Below are positions 13,543 to 21,443 of a DNA stretch of 21,443 bases, piece by piece. The notes below the pieces were generated by a model. It saw only the letters and a program-made list of their open reading frames with translations, searched no databases and was not told the origin of the DNA. This stretch comes from Rhizophlyctis rosea (taxonomy: Eukaryota; Chytridiomycota; Chytridiomycetes; Rhizophlyctidales; Rhizophlyctidaceae), in contig JADGJC010000512.1 of NCBI GenBank assembly GCA_027596075.1, positions 1-21,443 of the forward strand, given 5' to 3'. Position 1 is the first letter of the stretch; each line of letters opens with the position of its first letter. The translations under genes were made by a program, and so were the position numbers.

Positions 13543-14319
13543 TTACCCTTCATTGCGAAAATTATTTTTATGAAAATCCTCGCGTAACTTTTCCGGGATA
13601 TATGGGTCCCCGAAGCCCCAACGGAACTTTTTCCCATGCTCGGCTGTGTAGTCAATGAACACAAACGAATAAGGTTTCTTTGTTCCTTCACGTATAAACG
13701 CTTCCAATTCTTTTTCTGGCATTGTAGCTGTGGCAATATCGTTAGAGAGTTTTTTCAGTTGCCGTTGATTCATGTCCCACAGCGTCCACTGTTTACTATT
13801 TGTGATCATGCTCCCTTCGAGTTGAGTCAGCGATTGCACACCCACCATCAGATTTCCTCCCAAATGGCGAAACCGTGAGAACAGCGTGTTCATCGCATAT
13901 CGTAGATTGGCTCTGCGAATATCCACACCTGCGTCATCCACAACCAATAGACATCTGAATTCGTTAGGGTTTTTTGGATCGTAGTTCTCCTTTTGCACTT
14001 CTACGATCTTCGCAATAACCTCATTATTCACTTCATCACCTCCAATGACATTATCGTAATTTTTGATCGCTTCCCATTTTGGGTCAAGATGAAGGGAAGG
14101 CGACAGCACATAGATCACGTGCATTTGCTTTCGGTATGATCGAATGATGTTGATCATGTGTAAGGTCTTTCCGCTTTCCGAACGACCGCATAGTACCCAA
14201 CTAATGGATCCTACTCTCGGTAAGGGGGTTGGCACATCTTTTGGACATTTTTTACTTTTCCAGGGGAGCAATTCGATCTGAAAAGGTTGCGGTTTCTTGC
14301 TTTTCTTTTCTCTTGTCAT
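13543..14319 (-). CDS. A32/FtsK-HerA-like genome packaging ATPase
   Basis: A 258-aa ATPase of the family that translocates viral DNA into capsids. Walker A is GRSESGKT at 45-52, Walker B is LLVVDDAG at 124-131 with D128 and D129, and the sensor-like VGVQSL at 159-164 carries the conserved glutamine. Length is normal for the single-domain ATPases of Polintons, virophages and polinton-like viruses. It is divergent from the penton gene with only 29 bases between the two ATGs, so the promoters must overlap the leaders or the coding ends. Downstream on the same strand are the 87-aa gene and the frame-broken gene. Confidence 0.92.
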   Translation of the reverse strand: MTREKKSKKPQPFQIELLPWKSKKCPKDVPTPLPRVGSISWVLCGRSESGKTLHMINIIRSYRKQMHVIYVLSPSLHLDPKWEAIKNYDNVIGGDEVNNEVIAKIVEVQKENYDPKNPNEFRCLLVVDDAGVDIRRANLRYAMNTLFSRFRHLGGNLMVGVQSLTQLEGSMITNSKQWTLWDMNQRQLKKLSNDIATATMPEKELEAFIREGTKKPYSFVFIDYTAEHGKKFRWGFGDPYIPEKLREDFHKNNFRNEG

Positions 14320-14333
14320 CTTATAACTAACAC

Positions 14334-14346
14334 TAGATTTTTCTCG
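14334..14346 (+). promoter_or_regulatory. T-rich element before the penton gene
   Basis: TAGATTTTTCTCG lies directly before the penton ATG and resembles TAGGTTTTTCTTG at 11027-11039. No TATA box is seen here. Possibly a late-promoter element; two copies are weak evidence. Confidence 0.25.
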
Positions 14347-14348
14347 CC

Positions 14349-15080
14349 ATGGTGTACTCGCATTTCATCTTTGACAGCACCACGGCTCAAGACACTAATG
14401 CTCCCACTTTTCCCCTCGCTCAAAATCCGTATGTCAGTCGATTCAAGATCTTAAGTTGTCATATCCCGCTGACGTTTCGGACGACGGACACTCACAACAA
14501 CCAGATTGCTATCCGAGAGAACGGCGGTGATGTCAGATTTGTGACCATCCCTGTTGGCGACTACACCGCAGCCAGTATGCCCGGCGTTTTGAAATCTGTT
14601 CTCGGTGGAACTTACGATGTTGTCTACGATGAGGTACAAAGAAACTTGAAGATCACGAATCCCAATGTAAACTTTTCAATTCTGGGACTCGCTAGCGGCA
14701 CGACTGCTTTCCGCATTCTTGGAAAAGGTCGAGACAATGACAGCACGGCTGCAAATTCGTGGCAGGGGACGGCGATTTCCAATTTTTCAGGTGCTCATTC
14801 ATTGCTCCTCGTGTGCAACGAACTCTTGACCAAAGATGTAACTTATGTCAACAACCAAACGATCAATTGTATCGGTATGGTCGAACTCAATTCTCCCAAT
14901 GGTTCCTACATGCATTGGAGGAATGCCGGATCATATCTGGACATGGGGACGAACTTATCATATTGCAAGTTCCGGTTCCTTGATCCGTCCACACTACGAG
15001 AGGTGGATTTCCGTGGCGCTGGGTTCCAAATACAGATGGCGATACTGTCGGATGATGATGATCAGGTAGTCACTTTTTAA
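14349..15080 (+). CDS. Penton / minor capsid protein (single jelly-roll)
   Basis: A 243-aa protein that fits the penton base of Polinton-type viruses, which fills the fivefold vertices of the capsid. It has the alternating beta-strand look of a jelly-roll, an N-terminal segment on strand-forming residues (RFKILSCHIPLTFRTTD), a central SLLLVCNELL and the C-terminal strand RGAGFQIQMAILSDDDD, which is typical for the family. Position between the packaging ATPase and the major capsid gene is the usual order. The stop codon falls inside the 94-bp palindromic element that follows, so the last residues VVTF are encoded by the element. Confidence 0.82.
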   Translation: MVYSHFIFDSTTAQDTNAPTFPLAQNPYVSRFKILSCHIPLTFRTTDTHNNQIAIRENGGDVRFVTIPVGDYTAASMPGVLKSVLGGTYDVVYDEVQRNLKITNPNVNFSILGLASGTTAFRILGKGRDNDSTAANSWQGTAISNFSGAHSLLLVCNELLTKDVTYVNNQTINCIGMVELNSPNGSYMHWRNAGSYLDMGTNLSYCKFRFLDPSTLREVDFRGAGFQIQMAILSDDDDQVVTF

Positions 15081-15161
15081 AAAGTGACATCAAAAGTAGT
15101 ACCCAAAGTTCCAGAGCTTTGAATTGGTTCTACTTTTGATGTCACTTTTTGAAAAGTGACT
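15068..15161. repeat. 94-bp palindromic element, copy 2
   Basis: Same length and structure as copy 1 but inverted in the window: 32-bp arms with one mismatch around a 30-base centre. The left arm holds a perfect 20-bp palindrome (GTCACTTTTTAAAAAGTGAC). Relative to the gene it follows (penton, plus strand) the element has the same orientation as copy 1 has to its minus-strand gene. It lies between that gene and the start of the next gene on the same strand. Confidence 0.9.
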
Positions 15162-15176
15162 AGCAACATGTTGCTA
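15161..15176. promoter_or_regulatory. 16-bp palindrome TAGCAACATGTTGCTA
   Basis: Perfect palindrome immediately after the 94-bp element, 35 bases before the start codon at 15212. It could be an operator or part of a larger stem-loop region at the penton 3' end. Confidence 0.5.
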
Positions 15177-15211
15177 CAAATTTTATTTTGTTAGCAAAGA
15201 GATAAAACAGG

Positions 15212-15814
15212 ATGGCTGAAGAACATCCACAGAATACAGTAGAGACCGTTGAGGATGTCCAAGAGGTGGAAGAGCAACCCGTCAAGAAAAGCGGTCGTGG
15301 GGTCATGACGGAGGCGAAACTTGCCAATCTCGCTAAAGCGAGGGAAGCAAGAAAGAAGAATTTGGAAGCGAAAAAAACGAAATACCCTAAAAACAAAAGG
15401 GCTTCTTTAGAACAAAAGATTCAAGAGGAGGAAGAGAACACCAAACGCATGGAGGAAGAGATCGAAAGAAAAGCAAGGGAACTATTAGAGAGGCAAAAAC
15501 AGGAACAAGAACTTGCGGAATACAGACAATGGAAGAAAGAACAGGAAAAGTTGGCGAAGGAATCGGCAAAAGAGGAATCGAAAAAACCATCAAAGGTGAA
15601 ATCAGCGACAAAAAAGACGGCGCCAGCCAAAACAGCAACAAAGAAAACGGCACCAAAGAAGAGGAAAGCACCTGTGGAAGATTATGGAGACTCTTCGGAG
15701 GAGGAGAAACCAGTTCGATCAACTGGGCGCGCTACCCGGGCAAAAAAGGCAGTACCGTCACTGTCATATTCGACTGATACGGGCTATGACTGGTTGGATG
15801 ATGTATTAGGTTAG
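15212..15814 (+). CDS. Lysine/glutamate-rich coiled-coil protein (200 aa)
   Basis: A 200-aa charged protein. After an acidic start (to about residue 23) comes SGRGVMTEAKLANLAKAREA (27-46), a basic helix type often seen in proteins of large and polinton-like viruses. A long E/K/Q-rich stretch predicted as coiled coil follows (about 62-120), then an alanine/lysine/threonine stretch (about 125-155) and an acidic, serine-rich segment. The end (YDWLDDVLG) is a short acidic hydrophobic motif. It lies between penton and major capsid genes and is probably a virion or scaffold component, perhaps DNA-binding. No enzyme motif is visible. Confidence 0.72.
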   Translation: MAEEHPQNTVETVEDVQEVEEQPVKKSGRGVMTEAKLANLAKAREARKKNLEAKKTKYPKNKRASLEQKIQEEEENTKRMEEEIERKARELLERQKQEQELAEYRQWKKEQEKLAKESAKEESKKPSKVKSATKKTAPAKTATKKTAPKKRKAPVEDYGDSSEEEKPVRSTGRATRAKKAVPSLSYSTDTGYDWLDDVLG

Positions 15815-15815
15815 T

Positions 15816-15834
15816 TGTCGAGCAAATCTCGACA
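15816..15834. terminator. Hairpin immediately after the 15212 gene
   Basis: TGTCGAG, loop CAAAT, CTCGACA: a perfect 7-bp stem starting one base after the stop codon TAG (15812-15814). Placed as a 3'-end signal. Together with the 94-bp elements it suggests that hairpins mark ends of some genes here. Confidence 0.5.
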
Positions 15835-15869
15835 CATCGAAAGTAGCTTCTCATTTTTTTTCTAATGAC

Positions 15870-17174
15870 ATGGTAAACACTCAAGCCAAAGTTTACATGA
15901 CCTCCAGATTGCTTTCATTTCGGTACCCGTACACCAATCCAAGTGTGACAGGAAATCACGAACAGTGGGTTGAGGCGACTCCATCCAATATTTCTACGAC
16001 CACTGCTTATGATTCTTCTGGAAACTCTAGCATCAATTTCACATTAGCAAGCAATACGAACATGCTTCGGGCTTACCAATGCTACATGAAATTCACGGTC
16101 ACCCCAAGAGATGCCACTGGCGCCGTCATCACAGATGCAGCCACTCTTGCTGCCATCAGGACTTCCAAGCAGGGCTGTTCCAGGATCTTTTCGAGAATCA
16201 CTTTGAGAAGTGGGTCACAGATCTTGGAAAGTTTTGAATACGACGACCAGTTGGCGCTCTATTTGAGCACCATCTCCGACACCAAAAGGAAATTCTTGAG
16301 GATCACGGAGGGTTTTGAACGTGACACACTGTACACCAATGGACCTCGTGAATTTGCCATGCAGATCTGGTCCAGTCTCTTTTCCAACGATGTCGCAATT
16401 CCTCTTTTCGCCTTTCAGGGCGGGTTGCAACTCGAATTCCAAGTTGCAGGGGCGGAAAACTATTTCTTGACGAACAATGTCCCTCGGTTCACTGTAGACA
16501 ATCCTACGCTTCGCTTTTGTGCAATTACTCCAGATCCCTCCTTTGTGCTCGGACTTACCAGTGCGATCCAATCCGGTCGCTCCATGTGGCTTCCCATGAC
16601 AGAACTTCGGACGTTCCGGATGTATGGGAATGGTGGAGCAGATGCGATATACAATATCGCTGTAGGCAACATCACCAGTATCGATTCGGTTTCTTTCACC
16701 CACTGGGATTCGGCGACTTACAACAACCGTGCCAGCGATCGCTACACCAGGTTCTACGATGCCGGGCTGAAATCGTGGAGTATCGAGGCAAACCAGATTT
16801 TGAACCCGGGTGGTAACAAGCAGTTCTTGCATGGCACAAGAACCTTGGACACCTTCAGGGTAACCTTTTTGAGTGAAGCAGGTAGCATCCACAATTTGGA
16901 TCAGGTCGCAAACATCCGCTCCTTGGACCCGAATGTCTTGGACTTTGACGCATACCGCCTCCAAAATTTCAAGGCAGGCATTAATTACGTTAGCGACCTA
17001 GAGCAGCACGCAAGTGGCTTATCGATGGTCGGGTCAGCCAACCCAAACGTTGTCATTAATGCAAGTTACACTGGTAACGTTGGAAGCGGAACCATCACAT
17101 ACATCACCGTGTCCATCTCCACCGTTCTTGAAGTGACCGGCACTATGATTAACGTGCACCGTGTTTTCGCCTAG
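15870..17174 (+). CDS. Major capsid protein (double jelly-roll type)
   Basis: A 434-aa protein, by position, length and composition the major capsid protein that forms the pseudo-hexameric capsomers. It is beta-rich throughout, with segments such as LRAYQCYMKFTVTP, RIFSRITLRSGSQILESF, ALYLSTIS, LQLEFQVAG and the C-terminal TYITVSISTVLEVTGTM. It has no signal peptide or membrane segment. Similar proteins in polinton-like viruses are of comparable length, shorter than many Polinton capsid proteins. The gene follows the 200-aa coiled-coil gene by 55 bases and precedes the fibre gene. No TATA box is present in its short leader. Certainty rests on context; structural modelling would settle the fold. 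Confidence 0.82.
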   Translation: MVNTQAKVYMTSRLLSFRYPYTNPSVTGNHEQWVEATPSNISTTTAYDSSGNSSINFTLASNTNMLRAYQCYMKFTVTPRDATGAVITDAATLAAIRTSKQGCSRIFSRITLRSGSQILESFEYDDQLALYLSTISDTKRKFLRITEGFERDTLYTNGPREFAMQIWSSLFSNDVAIPLFAFQGGLQLEFQVAGAENYFLTNNVPRFTVDNPTLRFCAITPDPSFVLGLTSAIQSGRSMWLPMTELRTFRMYGNGGADAIYNIAVGNITSIDSVSFTHWDSATYNNRASDRYTRFYDAGLKSWSIEANQILNPGGNKQFLHGTRTLDTFRVTFLSEAGSIHNLDQVANIRSLDPNVLDFDAYRLQNFKAGINYVSDLEQHASGLSMVGSANPNVVINASYTGNVGSGTITYITVSISTVLEVTGTMINVHRVFA

Positions 17175-17229
17175 TCAAACTTGACATCGCGATTTTTTTT
17201 GATGTTATAAATTGTGAAGCTTTGAGTAA

Positions 17230-20200
17230 ATGAACAACATGAGTATGTTCCCTAGGTGTTTCAGTAACCTCATAGAATTAAGTGATGTTTGGCTGAAGGA
17301 TCCCTACATTTCGGGAAGTCTAAAACCTTTCCCTAACAGCATAGTAACGGTTGGGACCCTCCAATCACCATTTGCTTCGATCTACTCTAGATCTTATTTC
17401 AACAACTTTGGCGAAATGCTTTTGAACGACGTTTCGACATCTTCTCCGCTCACCGTGAGCAGGTCAGATGGAGTGGCGACAGTTGCTCTGCAATACGATA
17501 CCACTTTACAGGTTGTCGACAACCAATTGAGCGTGAAGCCAATTATCCGTCATAACAATGATTATGATTTGAAGTATTCCGATCCCATCAAAATCAAGTG
17601 GGATGACGTTGATGATGCAAACGATATTCTTGGAGGAACCCTGCTCCTCGATTACAATGAAAAGGACTTTACATTGGATGATAACGGGCAACTCCAATCT
17701 GTGGATCTCAACCTAGTCGCACAGGGTGCAATGTCCGTGCGGAAATCGGATTTCAGCCTTGGTGAGATAGATGAGAAGTTACGAGTTTTCAAAATAGATA
17801 CCAGTGATCAGTTTCAACAGACGGGCGGCGTTCTTGATATCAGGAGCCAAGGTGCGGGTAAGATTCCCTTCTATCAGATCGCTTCAGGCTTTGCTACGAC
17901 CGGTTTGTTCACGTTCGATGGAAATATTCTTAAAGTCCCATTCGTAAGAAGCACCATCTCTTATGAATTACCCGATGACTATCTCGGCACAATTGCAAAC
18001 ATTCTTTTCGCGTATCAAAGCGAAGTTGGCTCGGGCATTGACGTCCTGCCGCCAACGGCTAACAGGAGACTCATCAAAATACGAACAGATACCACAACGG
18101 GAAGCACGTATGTCAACGGAGCGAATCAGTTGGCGGTCTCCACCAATACGGAGGGTGCGATTACCTCCATCCCTGGAGTAGGTTTAGATGTGAAGTTGGA
18201 TCCGAGCGGTGTCCTCAAACTCGATCCCGGTCTCGGGTTGGATGTCCGCATCGATGGCATCACTTTGAAGAATGCAGGATCCGTGCTGATGGGCAACTAT
18301 GCGGGGATGGCGCCTGTGAGGATTTTGGAGAATGAGGTATCGTTGGGATTCGACGAAGAAAGTCTAACCATCTTGCCCGGGGGATTGCTGGGAGCACATC
18401 TAGGTATTGGTCTTTTGCGGACACCGACAGGAATAACACTCGACCTGGATGGCGGACAAGGGGTGCTGATTGCCACCAATGAGATCTCGGCTTTGACGGA
18501 TATGGTCACGATCACCTTCAACCCGGAAGGTGCGTTGATGGGAAATTACAAGGGAGATCCTGACGGTGACATTCAGGTTGTCGGTAACGTCATTTCGTGT
18601 TTGATTCAAGCAGGTAGCGGATTGATCAAGGAAGGGTCCATCATATCGGTTTCACCAGATTTAGAGGACAAGGTGGACGATTTGGAAAATCAAATCGACA
18701 ATGCAAAGGACAGCATTGGAGACCTTCAGGATACCACGGAGCAATTGGGAAATCGCTTGAACAATCTGGACATACCACAAACACCGGACATCCCATCTGA
18801 CAATCCCTTTTCACAGTTGGGTAAATCTCTTTCTAATGTGTTTCAAGGGCTCGGGTCCAGTATCGTTTCAATCTTTGGTGGTGCCACAGCGGGTGCTATT
18901 TCAGGCATGGGAACATCAGTGATTGCTGGGACGGAAGTAGCAGGCGCTTCGATGATAGCCAATGCGGGTCTTATGACAGCGATTGGAGCAGGAACAGCAA
19001 TCTTGGGTGGTCTCATAGGCGGCGTGGTCGCTTCTGGGACGGGACGTGGAACATCCCTAGGTCAAATTGGAATTAGCATTGGGGATCATCGACAGGGAAG
19101 TTTTGGATTCAGTTTGTGCGATGCGTACGATTATTCGTCAACGATCTATCCAAACAGAAACACAGCAGTCGCATGCATCGCGCCTTTGCTGGGTTCAACT
19201 TTGACGCCGGTCAATTCTACATCCTCTACGACGGGACAATTGGTCATAGCAGGGGGGGTCGGCATTTCGCAAAATCTGTATGTGGGATCATCCGTATATT
19301 CCAATAATCAAAGGCTAGCCACTGAAACATTCGTCACTTCACAAGGATACATCACATCGAGTTCATTGTCTCCATATTCGACAATCACGCAAACGAACAG
19401 TGTCATCACCAACTCATTAGTTCCGTATTTGAAGATCGCCGATCTGGTCGCATCGACGGGGTTGACGAAAAACAACAATGGGACATTGAGTGTCAACGCT
19501 GTTCAAAGTCAGATCACCCAGGTCGGAACATTGACAAACCTCACGGTTAGCGGGACATCTATTCATCAGGGCAAAAGCCAGTTGTATGGACTCATGGAAA
19601 ATTGGCAATCGACACTTGTGCCTCCTGTCATGGCTCTTCAGAGCGCGAATGTGATGTATATGAGCAATGTTGCTCCTAGGCAAACAGGCTTCTCTAGTGG
19701 TGCCGTTATCACCAACATTCTAAACATCAATCCGAAACTTATTTACGGCTACACCACATTCGGTGGAATTCAGTATCCTCAACTTTTCGCGGCAACTTAC
19801 CTTGTGTCGGGTGACCACAGTGGAGTCTATATGTCGAGTTTTAGCGGCGGATGGCTCCAAGCGGGAGTTACTGTTTGTATCCTTCGTGGCGGAGCGATTG
19901 TCTGGACATCTAGTCCGCTTTCCAACACTGGAAGTATGAGCACAGCGGGAGGATATGGAAACAGTCGTACATTTTCAACCACAGTCACCCTCATTGATGG
20001 GGACTCGATTATCATCCAGTGGGGAATGAACTATTCCTCCAATCCCACAACTTATAGCGGGCAAGTCACCATCAATAGTTTCAATATCACATCCCCATTG
20101 TCGCTAAATTCTTCAGACATCACAGCCAACGAGATTAAGTGGTATCCCAGTGTCACCCAGACGAACAAGATTACAAGTTCGTTGAGTGGTCTTACGCTTT

Positions 20201-21443
20201 CTGCATCCAACGTTTACTGGAATACGGACCTTGTTGCCACACAACCTTTTGTGACATCATCCCTTGTACCATACGCAAAGTCGGCGGATGTCGCATCGAC
20301 TTATTCTACAATTACATCGACCAATAATGGATTGTCTACCAAAGAATCAATTTTGACTTTTACTGCTCCGCTGACTCGAAGCACGAATACCATCGGTATC
20401 GACCTTTCGTCGTATTACACCAAGGCACAAGTGGATAGCGCTGTTGCCACGAAAGAAAATCCATTGACATTTTCTACTCCGTTGTCTAGGAGCGGAAACG
20501 CTATCTCAATCGACTTGAGCAGTTATGCCACAACAGCATCGATGAATTCAGCATTGGCAGCCAAAGAAAGCGTTCTCACCTTCTCCGCTCCGTTGACTCG
20601 AAGCACGAATACCATCGGTATTGACCTCTCGTCGTATTACACCAAAGAGCAAGTAGATAGCGCTGTTGCCACGAAAGAAAATCCATTGACATTTTCCACT
20701 CCGCTGTCGAGAAGCGGAAACGCTATCTCAATCGACTTGAGCAGTTATGCAACAACAGCCTCAATGAACACAGCGTTGGCTGGAAAAGAAAGTGTTCTCA
20801 CATTCAGCGCTCCGTTGACTCGAAGCACGAATACCATCGGTATTGATCTCTCGGGCTATTCGACATCATCCCAGGTCACAACGCAGATCAACAATGCCGT
20901 GTCCACCAAAGAGAACCCTCTGACCTTCAACACTCCTTTGTCCCGCACAAATAACACCATCTCAATCGACTTGAGCACTTATGCAACGACATCGGCAATG
21001 AACACAGCATTGGCTGGGAAGCAAAATACGCTCACGTTTACCGCTCCGCTCCAATTGTCAGGAACAACAGTGTCATTGAACCAATCAGGTATCACTTCAA
21101 CCGGTATTCCACTGTTTGTTGACAATCGACTTTACAATCCACCAACCTATGGCACACGCAGCAGTGGAACTCGCATTGTCTTATGGAACGACCTCTCAAG
21201 TTCACAATGTGACTATGCTTTTGGCGTAGACGGAGGGACGCTTTGGTACAGTGTATCCCGAACAGATGGAGTTCACAAGTGGTATAACGGGACGAATAAC
21301 ACGATGACCCTGACTAATACACTTTTGACGATGAACACCGCTAGCATCAGTCTGAACAACTATCAAGTGTATTTTGGAAATAGTGGAGGCGGGCTCACAT
21401 GGGGCAACAACTACAGCCGAATTTACGATAATGGTGACCTCCA
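17230..21443 (+). CDS. Long fibre protein, partial (runs off the right edge)
   Basis: An open frame of 1404 codons with no stop up to the window edge; the 3' part is missing. Residues about 300-440 contain glycine-hinged beta repeats (PGVGLDVKLDPSGVLKLD and similar) like an adenovirus-type fibre shaft. A coiled coil follows (about 478-512), then a glycine/alanine-rich hydrophobic stretch (about 538-604) that could insert into a membrane or form a rigid trimer neck. After it comes a phage-type fibre motif (LVIAGGVGISQNLYVGSSV, 671-689), and then seven units of about 37 residues (1038-1287). The last visible part (SRIYDNGDL) resembles receptor-binding tips of other viral fibres. The product probably forms a trimeric host-attachment fibre. 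It begins 56 bases after the capsid gene stop. Confidence 0.85.
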   Translation, partial: MNNMSMFPRCFSNLIELSDVWLKDPYISGSLKPFPNSIVTVGTLQSPFASIYSRSYFNNFGEMLLNDVSTSSPLTVSRSDGVATVALQYDTTLQVVDNQLSVKPIIRHNNDYDLKYSDPIKIKWDDVDDANDILGGTLLLDYNEKDFTLDDNGQLQSVDLNLVAQGAMSVRKSDFSLGEIDEKLRVFKIDTSDQFQQTGGVLDIRSQGAGKIPFYQIASGFATTGLFTFDGNILKVPFVRSTISYELPDDYLGTIANILFAYQSEVGSGIDVLPPTANRRLIKIRTDTTTGSTYVNGANQLAVSTNTEGAITSIPGVGLDVKLDPSGVLKLDPGLGLDVRIDGITLKNAGSVLMGNYAGMAPVRILENEVSLGFDEESLTILPGGLLGAHLGIGLLRTPTGITLDLDGGQGVLIATNEISALTDMVTITFNPEGALMGNYKGDPDGDIQVVGNVISCLIQAGSGLIKEGSIISVSPDLEDKVDDLENQIDNAKDSIGDLQDTTEQLGNRLNNLDIPQTPDIPSDNPFSQLGKSLSNVFQGLGSSIVSIFGGATAGAISGMGTSVIAGTEVAGASMIANAGLMTAIGAGTAILGGLIGGVVASGTGRGTSLGQIGISIGDHRQGSFGFSLCDAYDYSSTIYPNRNTAVACIAPLLGSTLTPVNSTSSTTGQLVIAGGVGISQNLYVGSSVYSNNQRLATETFVTSQGYITSSSLSPYSTITQTNSVITNSLVPYLKIADLVASTGLTKNNNGTLSVNAVQSQITQVGTLTNLTVSGTSIHQGKSQLYGLMENWQSTLVPPVMALQSANVMYMSNVAPRQTGFSSGAVITNILNINPKLIYGYTTFGGIQYPQLFAATYLVSGDHSGVYMSSFSGGWLQAGVTVCILRGGAIVWTSSPLSNTGSMSTAGGYGNSRTFSTTVTLIDGDSIIIQWGMNYSSNPTTYSGQVTINSFNITSPLSLNSSDITANEIKWYPSVTQTNKITSSLSGLTLSASNVYWNTDLVATQPFVTSSLVPYAKSADVASTYSTITSTNNGLSTKESILTFTAPLTRSTNTIGIDLSSYYTKAQVDSAVATKENPLTFSTPLSRSGNAISIDLSSYATTASMNSALAAKESVLTFSAPLTRSTNTIGIDLSSYYTKEQVDSAVATKENPLTFSTPLSRSGNAISIDLSSYATTASMNTALAGKESVLTFSAPLTRSTNTIGIDLSGYSTSSQVTTQINNAVSTKENPLTFNTPLSRTNNTISIDLSTYATTSAMNTALAGKQNTLTFTAPLQLSGTTVSLNQSGITSTGIPLFVDNRLYNPPTYGTRSSGTRIVLWNDLSSSQCDYAFGVDGGTLWYSVSRTDGVHKWYNGTNNTMTLTNTLLTMNTASISLNNYQVYFGNSGGGLTWGNNYSRIYDNGDL
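20341..21090 (+). repeat. Seven 37-residue repeats in the fibre gene
   Basis: Units start at 20341, 20452, 20563, 20674, 20785, 20908 and 21019; steps are 111 bases, with one of 123 (four extra codons). Units alternate between KES-type and KEN-type, giving a 222-bp double unit. Each reads K-E-(S/N)-x-LTF-x-x-PL-x-R followed by IDLS and a short helix. Nearly identical DNA between units suggests recent duplication or gene conversion. Confidence 0.9.

Noticed and set aside
16215..16964. A 249-residue frame antisense to the major capsid gene
   Set aside because: Shadow frame; no domain and no promoter, and the capsid gene explains the region.

Overview
The window looks like the left part of a linear, eukaryote-infecting (or integrated) double-stranded DNA virus of the polinton-like virus / Polinton-adintovirus type. 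The evidence is a complete morphogenetic set: an A32/FtsK-like packaging ATPase, a penton-type single jelly-roll protein, a double jelly-roll-type major capsid protein and a fibre. With it come an rve integrase carrying a C-terminal chromodomain, a tyrosine recombinase, a TV-Pol polymerase-helicase fusion and a second SF3 (D5-like) helicase. TATA boxes sit upstream of many start codons, genes are compact and intron-free, and stops follow the standard code. No tRNA, rRNA, CRISPR array or bacterial gene is visible. Host and taxonomic rank cannot be fixed from the sequence alone.

Layout. 1-718 is a gene-free terminus: a perfect 23-bp stem hairpin at the very first base, four TATGGTTAAC/T subterminal repeats, a 28-bp direct repeat, and GGGGTGCA/TGCACCCC words arranged as inverted pairs. 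719-7475 is the replication/repair block: an AlkB-like dioxygenase, TV-Pol-helicase, three small genes (one HTH-like, one unknown, one 56-aa zinc-finger-like gene), then a gene-free array of 37-bp repeats in two converging orientations, then the stand-alone SF3 helicase. 7608-8756 is a tyrosine recombinase whose promoter carries a copy of the subterminal repeat. 8827-11405 holds a basic, disordered 599-aa protein and two small helical proteins. 11402-12670 is the chromodomain integrase. 12703-17174 is the capsid module. From 17230 to the right edge runs a very long fibre gene that leaves the window unfinished.

How it may fit together (inference): TV-Pol-helicase and the second helicase replicate the genome, with the 37-bp array as a candidate origin or control region. 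The recombinase and the integrase offer two different DNA-joining chemistries; the recombinase may act on the terminal repeats. Integrase, ATPase, penton, capsid protein and fibre form the virion and integration side. Replication genes tend to have TATA boxes, while penton, ATPase and capsid genes do not show them, which suggests early and late classes.

The least expected features are the hairpin terminus and its link to the recombinase promoter, the inverted 37-bp array, two 94-bp elements with 32-bp inverted arms placed after two genes in the same sense orientation, an apparent -1 frame break in the 12796-13244 gene, and two separate helicases and two separate integration enzymes in one element. 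No maturation protease was recognised; it may lie to the right.
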